A DNA stretch of 64,000 bases from Leptodontidium sp. MPI-SDFR-AT-0119 (lineage: Eukaryota; Ascomycota; Leotiomycetes; Helotiales; Leptodontidiaceae): the NCBI GenBank assembly GCA_020726505.1, contig JAHLEZ010000010.1, positions 434,001 through 498,000 on the forward strand. Direction: 5' to 3'. Each line of letters begins with the position of its first letter. The stretch's first letter is position 1. Shown piece by piece: positions 1 to 9,350 of this stretch. Under the pieces are notes generated by a model. That model was not told the origin of the DNA. It made no database searches and saw nothing but the letters and a program-made list of their open reading frames with translations. The position numbers were made by a program, and so were the translations under genes.

Positions 1-1300
1 AGCGAAAGAGGCGTCGGAGGTAATAATAATTACTCTACTATAATACCCACCGTAAACAATGCCTAAGAAGCGCGTATTAAACAAGTAGCGAATAAGTTAA
101 TATATTGCGGTAAAGTATTTAGGCCTAAGGTTTGTTATGAATTATGAGAGTAAGGTAATTACATATATAACATCTAGTCTTGTAATAATTACTACGTATA
201 AGACGGAGCTTACTCTCTCCTAATATACTTTAATGTATTTCTTAGAAGCTTGTCTTATGTACTTAACAAGATCGATTTGCGGCAACGGTGTCGTTAGACA
301 ATTACTATTTACTTACTCAAATTTGCGAGTAATCTTCTTAAGGTACTAGTTATAGACTAAGGAGATCGTTTTGCGCTTTCGATCACGTAATACTTTAATC
401 CCTAAGAATTACTTAATGTCTCTAAGATTATATATATTATATACTTAGTTTAGACGCTTAATAAGATCTTGTCTAAGCTTTTAATTATCTCAGTAATAAA
501 GTACCTAGATATCGTCTACGTAAAAGAGGACTAAGATTTTATATTTAAGATCTGTGAATATACAAGGCTCCTCTAAGTAAGGAGAGAGCCCTAGATTGGT
601 CAAAGTCTTACTTATATACTTATACTAGAAGTAAGGGAAATCACGTATTCTGTAAAGTGCGCGATTTACTCGTAATACTTAGTTAAGCTGTTAGAAACTA
701 GGTGGAAATTAGTAGTATACTGTTTTATTATCTATATCTCTTAAGGTATTAATAAAGGCATTGATTACGTTAAAGTACTTGACTTCTAAATTAAAATAAG
801 CTGTGAGTATTATAGTAATTCTAAAAGACTTTGCGGAGAGAGTGCTAGCGTATATTAATATAATTGTTGCCTTACTTTAGAGATTACCCCGAACTATTAT
901 TCGAGAGCGACATCTTGAGATATATCCGTCTTTATTAGGCTTGTACTTAAAGACTTATATAAGCGGGACTAGTATATTTATAGTACTCGAATCGTACTTT
1001 TATAAATACTAACATTTATATTTATTTATATTCCTTGTTTCTAACTTATAGTCTTTTAGAAACCACCTTCTTATTAAGTAGTTTTCAAGATCACTTTACC
1101 TCTTTAGCTTTAGTAGAAGATCTTAGACCTTAACTTTAAAAAATAAGAGCTTCCTTTTTAATAACGGGCGATTTACTTATATCGCTGCCGCGATTATTAA
1201 ATATACTGTCTTAGTTAATTCCTTAAAATCGTCTTGTTCTTCTTGAGACATATATTAATTAGACATAAGCTTATAAAGAAGTTAGTCAATTTCGGATTAA
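1..1300 (-). pseudogene. Copia E reverse transcriptase (RVT_2), partial
   Basis: Polymerase domain of Copia E. The minus frame reads KSFRITIILTAYFNLEVKYF and VINAFINTLRD, then an FPPSF block and RVNRALYRIRDFPYFQYKY. The catalytic box VLFYVDDI at 511-531 keeps both aspartates (codons 511-522). The domain runs off the left edge. Between it and the integrase (about 1300-2450) is the linker, including a 62-codon open stretch at 1873-2061 that shows no recognisable domain. Not functional because of stops. Confidence 0.85.
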
Positions 1301-2449
1301 AGATCACTATACTTAATTAAAGTATACTCGTTAAAGTTTACACCCCTAAGGTTTAAGTCACCCCCGAGATTAAGGTTGCCCTTTTAAGAGCGCGTTTCTT
1401 TAAGGATAATAGTAAGCGTTATAAATACTCTATTACCTTTACTTCCTTTACGTAGTCTCCCTCTTTTTCTTATACTCCTTATTAGCTTTTCTTAAGCACT
1501 TAAAGTTTTAGATTAAGCCGTGGCGGCCTTAACCTTTATTTAAGAGCGTGTTATTACTCTCGTCTATCCTCGTACGTTTAATTAAGCTCCTAACACTTTA
1601 GTCCGAGAGCGTGTCATTACTTTCGATAACGAATCCGAGGTTCTAAAAGCTTACGCTTAAAGAGTTAATTACTTTAGACTTTTATTTGTAACTTCTTGAG
1701 TTACTTAACTAAAGTTTTTAGTTAATTCCTCTAGTACTTCTTTTAGTAATAGTGACTCCACTCGCGAGTAATCCGCTTTTAGAGTAAATAACGGTATTTG
1801 AATCTCGAGTCTAAAAGCTCGAGACGGACCTCTAGCTTAGTCTTATAGTACGTTCGACGCCTAATTTGTGAGTTATATATTCTCACTTAGACGCGATCCC
1901 TTTGAGTCTTGTTCTATGCCTAGCGTAAGCCCTAGGTCGTACGCACTCGACCTCTGCTCCTTGCCCTCTACTAGTACTTTAACCGGCGTATTATTTAGTG
2001 TAAAAGTGGCTTTAGGAGTTAAAAGTCCCGTTATAATACTTAGTTCTCTAGTATCCTTCACCCCCGAGTTTTGACTCTTTAGAGTAATAGTTAGTCCCTT
2101 AATAAGCTCAAAAAGTAATATTAGAGCGCTTTTAACTATAGCTGTCGCTTCCTCGACAGTCCTATCACTTATAATGTTCTCTAGAATTCCGGCTTAGTTT
2201 ATAACTAATTTATTTTCTTTAATGAGATCGCAAATCGACTAAGCTTCCTCAACTATGATTATTACTTCTTCTTGACTTGACTTATAAAACAGGTTTTTAT
2301 TAAAGCGTACGTTACGCGTGACGATAATTCGGTCGAGACGTAGTACTTAAATCTAGTAGATATTAGAAGTATAAAAACCTACTAAGTATTTAATATGTAC
2401 ACGCGTATTTACTTTAAACGCTCTTTTCTTTTGCCCTTTCGCTCGTTTT

Positions 2450-3300
2450 ATTATTAATAAATATACTTTATACCCGAAGACGTAAATCTTATTCTAATTT
2501 AGTTTAAGATCTATAATAAGCTTCGTAATAAGCGCCGGATTATACTATTAAAAGTAGTTACGAAACCACTGATCTAGTATTTCTAATAGTAATTACTAAT
2601 TATTTACGCGCTTAGGGCTCTTATTATATAAGTAGATGCCTCCTAGTGCGCATTCGATGGCTAGTTTTACGGGGAGATTTACTAAGAGCCTTATTTTAAT
2701 TCCCCTATTAATTACTTCTTAGTTAGCCCTTTCGGCGCCGCTATTTAGCTTATAAGTTAAGGTGGGTGAAAGCTCGAGTTTAATTCTGAGCTTCTTAGCC
2801 TAGTTCTTATATTTCGTGAACCCGCGGATAGTAATAACTGCCTTTTCTTAGTCGTGTTTCAGTTTATATATCGAGAGTCCGAACTGCTTATAAACCTAGC
2901 GTTTAAAGCTCTCGATGTATTCGAAGACTATATTATGCTCCTTATTTTAGAGGGCATAACCCACGAGTAGTCTACTATATTTATCTTTAAGCAAAAGGAG
3001 CTAAGAGTTGTTCTTAAATCTAATTAAATAATCAAAGAGATCTTAAGTGACTCTCTAAAATAGTTTAAGTAATCGTCTCTCGATTAGGCGTCTAGAGATT
3101 ACTTAAGATACGTGGGTTAAAGCGTAATACTTACACTTAATTTTCCTTATTACCTCAGTAATCCTGATATTCCTAGCTGAGCTTGTTAACTTTCTTAAAG
3201 TATTTAGCCTTAAGTGTCTAGAGTGTAAATACTAATACATTTCTATATCTATTCTTAGTCTCTTATACTCTTGTAATAGTTTGTAGAATTTACTAATACT
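2450..3300 (-). pseudogene. Copia E integrase (rve), RIP-inactivated
   Basis: Integrase domain that would insert the cDNA. The minus frame shows an RRLIERRLLKLF stretch of the zinc-binding N-terminal region, then YSRLLVGYAL, FEYIESFKR and KQFGLSIYKL of the catalytic core. Near 2740-2720 comes NSGAERAN, the Copia NGGAERA-type signature with Gly changed to Ser, followed by LPVKLAIECALGGIYLYN. Multiple TAA/TAG codons and a wide lack of CpA identify RIP. Limits are approximate. Confidence 0.8.
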
Positions 3301-3495
3301 TCGTTTAAGTGTTAAAAACATTACGGTACTTATAGTATTAAAAGGGATCTCACGGGAGTTCGACGAATAATTAGAAAGCTCGTTAAATTCAAAGAATATA
3401 AGGTTTTACTTACGAACTAACTGTTATATAATTAAGTAGTCCCTTATAAGATCGTTTTCCTCCTTTTAACGTAAAGTATAGTCTATTCTATAGTA

Positions 3496-3777
3496 CTAAA
3501 GCCCGCTATTATAAAGACAAGCTTCGGAGATAATATTAATATAAAATCCTTTTATAATAATAACGTCGTGGAAAGTTAGATTAAATAACTCCTTATCTGA
3601 GTTCTTGAGAGACCCCTTTATAACGCGAATTCCGCGTCTTATAATTAGAAGTTGGGAGCTTTTACACTCTATAATGTCCTTTAGTTTAGACTTAACAAAT
3701 GATCTTGGCTCTAAGAGCGAATAATCGTTAACTAAATTAGTTGTATTATAGTTATTAAGAAGAGTACTTGACGACAA
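3496..3777 (-). pseudogene. Copia E protease segment
   Basis: A 93-codon stretch without stops on the minus strand. It fits the C-terminal part of a Copia retropepsin and the following pre-integrase linker: a basic region, then NLTFHDVIIIKGFYINIISE, the position where Copia proteins carry the L-x-DV-x-x-x-P-x-x-x-x-NLIS motif. It lies between the gag remnant and the integrase of the same element. The Met at 3777 is not a true start; the segment belongs to the polyprotein. The active-site DSGA triad was not located. Confidence 0.7.
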
Positions 3778-4399
3778 GGGGTGGGCTAAGTCTTATATAG
3801 AGTAGACACTAGGTTAGTAATCCTTTATAAGGCTTAAAACGATTACTACTTATACTTACGTGCCGCTCTTTACCCCTTTATCTAAAATGTTTCTAGGGAA
3901 CGTAGACTTACTTTTGCCCTTATTACTAGCGCTTTTAATGGCGTCCTTAGTAACTTAAAGTATTAGTTTGTCTAATCTAATCTAGTCTCGTAGTCCCTTT
4001 TATTTACTACTAATAAAGCGCTGTCGGATTTACTTTGTTATAGCGTCATCTATTAGAGGATTTAGTCTGACATTTCTATTAAGGTCTTTTACATAGACCT
4101 TCTTATAAATAGCAAGTTGAAGTTAAGTGTAATTTAAAGGGCTCTATCTATAAGTTTAATTATTTTAGTAAGGGTATAACTTCTTAAGGGATTTCCCTTT
4201 TAAAGGTTTGCGAGTATCCTTATTACCTTTTAACGTCGCTTTATTATTAGACGATTATTCGCTAAGAGTAACGAAGTATCTATGACCTCAGGTTCTATAA
4301 CCTAATAAAAGAGCTTAGTGCTAAGGACTTGATTCATTGGCGTAAAAGAATCGAGCTAGCTAATTAATAGTGTAAGGAGGGGAAAGACTAAGAGTCTCA

Positions 4400-5343
4400 T
4401 ACTTTTGAATTTTCTTACTTTAGCGCTTTGTCCACGAGCGATTAAAGTTCCCTGCCGTAACTAAGAAGTCAATTATACTAATCGTTCCTTTCACGTCTAT
4501 TACTTTATATAACTGAGCTTTCTAAATAAGCTCTTAATAAGACATAATTTATGCGCGAGGGTTACTTTTTCCTTTAGTCTTAAGGGATTCCCGGTAGTCG
4601 TTTTGTGTTTGAGTTTGAATCGACATTTCCGTTTAATAGAGCACCTCCTTAAGAGAGCAAAGGATCGCTTAAATATTTATACGCTTTTCTTGTACTACTC
4701 GAGCTACTATAATACTAAAGAATTACTTAGTTATACTTCTCTTAATTTAGTCGTAAAGTTTAAGGTAATTAAAAGCTCGAGATTACTAAATTACACTTTA
4801 AAGGACGTACTCTTTAGCCTTAGCTTCCACTTACTCCTAGAGTAACTCAGGGATTACAGGGTTAGGCCTTATTAGTAACACTAGAAGCGGTTTAAACATT
4901 CTAGAGTTCTCCCTTATACTAGGGGTTAAAGGCGTAAACGTTTAATTGCCTCCGCCCTTAGAACCTAAGCTAACAATAATTATATTACTTGTTATAGTAC
5001 TCGAGGATCTAAGAGCTCTCCTAGCGTTTCCTAGAATTACTACTTGATTATTTATTATTTAAGTCTTAAGTTGTTCTCTGTAAATATATATAAAGAGCTA
5101 GTAGTCTATATTATTTTTAGTATTAGTTTCCTCCGCAAGCTCTTTAGTAGTTAAAGGAGTAGTGTTGAAGATTTCGGATAAAGACGTAGTATCTTTTCTA
5201 TTAAGGTCGACGTATAACTAAAGTCCGAGTATATTTATTATAAGCGTAAAGTGCATAAACTATATTAACTAATCTTCTAATTTATTATATAAGATCTTAA
5301 ACAATAAGAGCCTAGTCGGTTCGTTAATACTTATAGAAGACAT
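4400..5343 (-). pseudogene. Copia E gag, RIP-inactivated
   Basis: Structural Gag of Copia E. An ATG at 5343 opens a frame beginning MSSISINEPTRLLLFK, followed by Trp-to-stop and Gln-to-stop positions. It continues with an LYVDLNRKDTTSLSEIF stretch typical of the N-terminal half of Copia Gag. The start is 125 bp inside the LTR, as expected for a leader. The left limit is approximate; the reading degrades before the protease segment at 3777. No zinc knuckle was identified with confidence. Confidence 0.65.
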
Positions 5344-5467
5344 ATCGAATAATCGATGTGTAATTATAGAATTAAAGGTAGAGGTTAAATAATCGTAAAA
5401 CTTGTTAATTAAAAGTTCTTTTACAAATACGCCGTATAGCTTGAATAAGACAGGTATAGCTCTTAAT

Positions 5468-5662
5468 TGTCGTGTAAAAGAACGAGTATTAACTTAGGAG
5501 TTTAAAAGATTCTACGATTAGATAAGGTTTTAGAAAGTGTGTTTAAAGATTAATTAAATTAAGCGTTGTCCTCTTAAAGAAAGGAGCTAGAGACTAGGTT
5601 TATATACCTGGAGTACTTACGTAAACATACACTAAACCAAAGAACTGCGCTAGTGCGCGACA
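5468..5662 (-). repeat. 5' LTR of Copia E (about 195 bp)
   Basis: On the minus strand it starts TGTCGCGC at 5662 and ends ACACGACA at 5468, giving imperfect terminal inverted repeats TGTCGYG/CRCGACA. A TATATAAA-like box lies inside. The inner boundary is inferred from those ends because the partner LTR is outside the window. Confidence 0.6.
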
Positions 5663-5807
5663 TTATTAAATATATTAATTTAGCCGTACTTTAATTAACG
5701 AGTTTTTATCGACGTTAACTGTTTTAATAAGTTAATTATTAAGTCTTATTAGCTCGATACGAAACGAAGGGATGCCCTTATAGACTTAAATAACTATCGC
5801 CGGACGT

Positions 5808-5952
5808 TGTGACGACAGGGGTTCAAATGCCTGCACACTAAGTAGTTAAATAGCTTTATTATTGGGCTAGCGGACCTAAAAGGGTACATAAATTAGTTAA
5901 AGGCTAATTTAGTTATTCGACTATATCAAGGGTACGATCTTAAGTCGTAATA
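5808..5952 (+). repeat. TRIM 5' LTR (145 bp)
   Basis: Direct repeat partner of 6234-6378. Differences between the two are almost all C/T or G/A transitions. Contains GGGGTTCAAATGCCTG, close to a tRNA T-arm/B box. Confidence 0.85.
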
Positions 5953-5969
5953 TTACCTTACCTTTAAAT

Positions 5970-5989
5970 CGGTTTCGTCCCCGAAACCG
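5970..5989 (+). other. Hairpin just inside the TRIM 5' LTR
   Basis: CGGTTTCG, loop TCCC, CGAAACCG: a perfect 8-bp stem 18 bp after the LTR, where a primer-binding or packaging signal would lie. Function unknown. Confidence 0.6.
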
Positions 5990-6233
5990 GTAGGCGCCGC
6001 TACTACGTCTATTAAGTGACTGCTAGGGTTTCTTTAACTTATATAGTTCTCTATAATTCTTTTTGTGGCCTCGCTAACTTACTTAGTATTACCGAATTAT
6101 ACCCGCGCTTTTTCCGGCGCAGGCGTAATATTATATAATATAAAAGACTTAGACGGTGACCGAATTTCAGCCCTATCTCCTCGCTAGTGCGACTCTAATC
6201 TTAGAAGGGAAAGACTATATTAACTAATTTATT

Positions 6234-6378
6234 TGTGACGACAGGGGTTCGAATGCCTGCACACTAAGTAATTAAATAGCTTTATTATTAGGCCAGCGGA
6301 CCTAAAAGGGTACATGAATTAGTTAGAGGCTAATTTAGTTATTCGACTATATCAGGGGTACGATCCTAGGTCGTAACA
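6234..6378 (+). repeat. TRIM 3' LTR (145 bp)
   Basis: Same as the 5' copy but less RIPped; it keeps GGTTCGAATGCC and the canonical 3' end TAACA. Confidence 0.85.
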
Positions 6379-7248
6379 GAGGTAAGCTAAGATTGCGGCA
6401 CTCGACGATTACCTTAAGTTAAAGGTCTCTATACGACTTACCGCCAGCGCCTCGCTAATTTAACCCTTAAGCTTTATTAAAGAGATTAAAAAACGCTTAT
6501 ATATTATAGAGGATTAATTAAACCCTTTAATATCTTATAATCTAAGATTATTACTTAAGGACAAGAGAGTTTATAGAGCCTCTTTAGCGAATTATTAGTT
6601 AAAGGCGCTTATTATAAAGACCTCCCTTATATTAGTAATAGTAATATTTATTACGTACTTTTAACTTAAGAGAGTTAAAAAGAATAAAGTAAAGACTTTT
6701 ATAGTGTTAATATATAAGATCGACTAAGAACTAACTTATTACTAATAAAAGGCCTTAGATTAATTAAGTATCGAGCTCGTATTAATAAATAGAGACTTAA
6801 CTTTAGAGGAGGCCTTAAAGGCTAAATACGCGTAAGATAACAAGTTAATAAGTAAGAAGCTTTTAATAAAGTATTAAGAGTATATCTCTCTCTTCTCCCG
6901 GCGAGCCTCTAACGAACTACTAGCGTATCACTAAGGCGTAAACTATTAAATCGAGTTTATTAAGGAAAACGACTTATCTTTTAAACTTCTTTAATATATA
7001 ATTAAAAAATAACTATTAAAGACTGAGTAATATATTATTAATAACTTATATAAAGGTTTTATTAAGCCCTTTAGCGTATTATATACGGCCTTTATTTTCT
7101 TTATTAAGAAGGCTAATGGCAGTCTCCGGCTATACGTCGACTATTAGAAGTTAAATACCTTGTCGAAGAAGGACTCGTACTTAATCCCCTTAATTAATAA
7201 GATAAATAATAACACACATCTATAAGGTAAAGGTCTTTATAAAGCTTA
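6379..7248 (+). pseudogene. B2 pol: linker and N-terminal reverse transcriptase
   Basis: The frame at about 6950-7240 carries the Ty3/gypsy RT opening: an ENDLSFKLL-like stretch, then the block expected to read FI-x-P-x-x-SP-x-x-A-x-x-x-F-x-x-KK with ADGSLRLYVDY-like residues followed by KLN (near 7105-7160). It stops at 7248, where Copia A is inserted, and resumes at 18754 with the QAFYYIRMSP-type block. Nearly every Gln/Arg codon has become a stop. Confidence 0.75.
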
Positions 7249-7430
7249 TGTCGTACAGGCACGGGCTGATGCTCGGTTAGTTGTGCGCTATACTAGTTTC
7301 AGATTCTACTAGCGTATATTACTTTCAGGGGAATAACGTGTTCCCCTAATTTCCTTATATATTCTAAGAGAATAATCACTTTAATTCTCCTTACGTTAAT
7401 CGCAAGGCTCTACTTTACTTCTACACTATA
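7249..7430 (+). repeat. Copia A 5' LTR (182 bp)
   Basis: Starts TGTCGTACAGG, ends CACTATA. Contains a perfect hairpin AGGGGAA-N7-TTCCCCT at 7327-7347. Confidence 0.9.
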
Positions 7431-7989
7431 GTTATAAGCCCCGTGACGAAGCTATTAAGTTAGTATTCTTCTTTTTATACTCTATAAATCTAAATAGAGC
7501 TATTAACGTAAGATTAATAAGTGGCGAATAACGTCAGCGTTTTCTACTTATTAATAAGTATAATTCACACTATTATTTCCCCTTTAACCTCTCTAGAAAA
7601 GGGTAAATCGAGCACTTGTACTCGATATTCTCTTCTCCTCTTTAATAAATCTATTAAACCCTTAAGAGAGTAACCCTCTCTTTACTATAGTAAACTTAAC
7701 TTCAGTCTCCTTTTCTAATAATCGAACGCCGCTTAATTACGACAAGTAAACTTAGACCCTATAATATTAAGCCTTTAAATCCTTTTATATCTTTTATAGA
7801 GTATAGACTTTAATTAATCTAAAACTACTAGTCACTCTAAATATCTTCGAAAACGAGCCTTAAGTATAAACGATCAACGAAGTAAAAGTATAATAAGACA
7901 AGGAGGCTCTTGATTTTAACTTTAAAGAGTAAGTAAAGTGATACGAAGACTAACGAGTACTTGAGCTTAAGGGACTTAAACCGAGTATA
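7431..7989 (+). other. Copia A leader, no gene
   Basis: About 560 bp between LTR and gag. Stops in all frames and no recognised motif; presumably untranslated leader and packaging region. Confidence 0.5.
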
Positions 7990-8642
7990 ATACTTCTTAT
8001 ATTATTTAACGTTATTATAATTACTTTAATATATACTGCCCTAATAAGAGAGTATACTATAAAACACACACATTAGTCAGAAAAGGCTCAGGCCTATAAG
8101 GCAGTATATAAGTAGATTCAAGAGACTGTTGATCCCTCGATCTACTAAAGTACTATTTGGGAGTACGAGATTAAGGAGGAATAGAAAGTAAAAGAGTAAC
8201 TTAATAAGATAATAGACGAATCGAACGACCCACGATCTTAGACTCTATAAATACTCCTTAAGGTATTAAAGAGAGACTATACTCCTTCGGAAATAAGTAA
8301 TATTACTAAAGCTTAAATTAAATATAAAGAGAAACTCGAAATCGTTAAAACAAGATAAGTTAATCTTAAGGTATAGATTTAAGAGTAGTAATTAACTTAC
8401 TAAGATACTCTATTATACGACATTCTAGACGTTAAGGGCCCCTTAGCGATTATTAACTTTATTAAAGTAATATAAGAGAAGCTCGTACTTAAATAAGCCC
8501 GCGAACGACTATCTAAGGTCCTTAGAGATAATACTTTTAGGGTTATTTATAAGTATACGTTACTTTAATACATTAATTAGTTATCGGCGCTTAATAAAGA
8601 GTCTCTTACGGCTACTAGAAGAAATAAGACAGTTAAATTATA
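7990..8642 (+). pseudogene. Copia A gag (UBN2-like), RIP-inactivated
   Basis: The frame at about 8041 shows EYTIKHTH*SEKAQAYKAVY, then VDPSIY*STIWEYEIKEE, PSEISNITKA*IKYKEKL and an FIKVI*EKLVLK*ARERLSK helix. This is the helical Gag type of Ty1/Copia elements with Gln and Trp codons turned into stops. The frame is cut at 8642 by the LTR of chromovirus B1. No zinc knuckle is reached. Confidence 0.75.
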
Positions 8643-8948
8643 TATTACGGCTGGCAAGAGGTTAATACGGCGAGTTGACTCTAGCTTTGTATTTAGGCCT
8701 AAAGCTACGCTCAGAATCGAAAAGAAAAGACAAGAAGGAAAGGAGAGCTCTTTATAAAGGAAGGCTTAAGTATATATATATATATAAAGGACCCTCTTAA
8801 TAAGGTCTAGCGTAGTCGAGTGCTATTCACGTTAATATATCGCAGGCTCGCCACTTAGTCTTCCTTATTAGACTTAGCGCCGTCGTATAGCCAGTAATAT
8901 TACAAGCCCGTGTTAGTTAAAATACGAGGCGTATTATAAGTTATAATA
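8643..8948 (-). repeat. B-family 3' LTR of B1 (306 bp)
   Basis: Reverse complement of the 302-bp B LTR. Starts TATTACGGCTGG and ends TTATAATA on the plus strand; RIPped, with an expanded TA box. Confidence 0.88.
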
Positions 8949-9350
8949 TTACCTCCCCCTCTTAAAAAACCACGTCCGCGTAATTATAACTATAACTATA
9001 TCGTCTTCAAGGTTATTATAATCGTTAATACTAGTGTTATAAGCCTCTAGCCACTTTAGGAGAGCTCTTAGTAGGCCTTTAATATTAAGATATTCTAAGT
9101 AGAACCTTTTAATTATATATAAAACTATTATAACGTCTAAGTACAAGTATTACTTTAAGTCTTTATTAGCGCTTAACTACTTAATATAATAAAATAGCTT
9201 ATTTTATATAACCTTAAAGCTAAGGATGCCTTTAATTTCCCACTTATCTTACTCGGGTAGTAATTAAATAAATACTAATATAACTTTAACTTGTCCCGGC
9301 AAGGAGTTATTAACGTACTTATAAAGTAAGTACAAGTAAAAGACAAAGTA
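8949..9350 (-). pseudogene. B1 chromodomain and C-terminal tail
   Basis: A 65-codon open stretch (8949-9146) encodes the C terminus after the chromodomain: YIIKRFYLEYLNIKGLLRAL, then a KWLEAYNTSINDYNNLEDD stretch, ending FFKRGR before the LTR. It is closely related to the less damaged B5 copy at 49374-49556. Upstream the chromodomain proper is RIP-interrupted. The Met at 9146 is internal, not a start. Confidence 0.75.

Larger units (their letters stand above)
1..5662 (-). mobile_element. Copia LTR retrotransposon E (3' part off window), RIP-degraded
   Basis: Minus-strand Ty1/Copia element. Reading leftward from 5662 the order is LTR, gag, protease, integrase, reverse transcriptase, the Copia order. 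Domains are recognisable although almost every frame has TAA/TAG where Gln is expected. The right LTR terminus abuts chromovirus B2 at 5663, whose sequence continues the pol frame seen in B4 near 30690, so E is nested in B2. RNase H and the 3' LTR lie beyond base 1, so the target-site duplication cannot be checked (right flank TTATT). Inactive. Confidence 0.85.
5808..6378 (+). mobile_element. TRIM-like miniature LTR element, 571 bp
   Basis: Two 145-bp direct repeats (5808-5952 and 6234-6378), starting TGTGACGACAGG and ending GTCGTAACA/GTCGTAATA, enclose only 281 bp with no coding frame. The paralogous site in B4 near 30820-30840 lacks the element: its CGCTAGAGGTAAG equals the flanks CGCCGGACGT and GAGGTAAG joined. 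That gives a 5-bp target duplication GACGT/GAGGT (one mismatch). The size, LTR pair and non-coding interior fit a terminal-repeat retrotransposon in miniature. A small non-autonomous derivative of an unknown LTR family is the alternative. Confidence 0.85.

Noticed and set aside
1868..2074. 68-codon plus frame opposite Copia E
   Set aside because: Antisense of the integrase-RT linker, no motif.
4603..4845. 80-codon plus frame opposite Copia E
   Set aside because: On the wrong strand for the element and without a recognisable motif; chance frame opposite the gag/protease linker.
5808..5845. Possible tRNA gene
   Set aside because: Only a T-arm/B-box-like part is present; no acceptor stem, D arm or anticodon arm could be folded.
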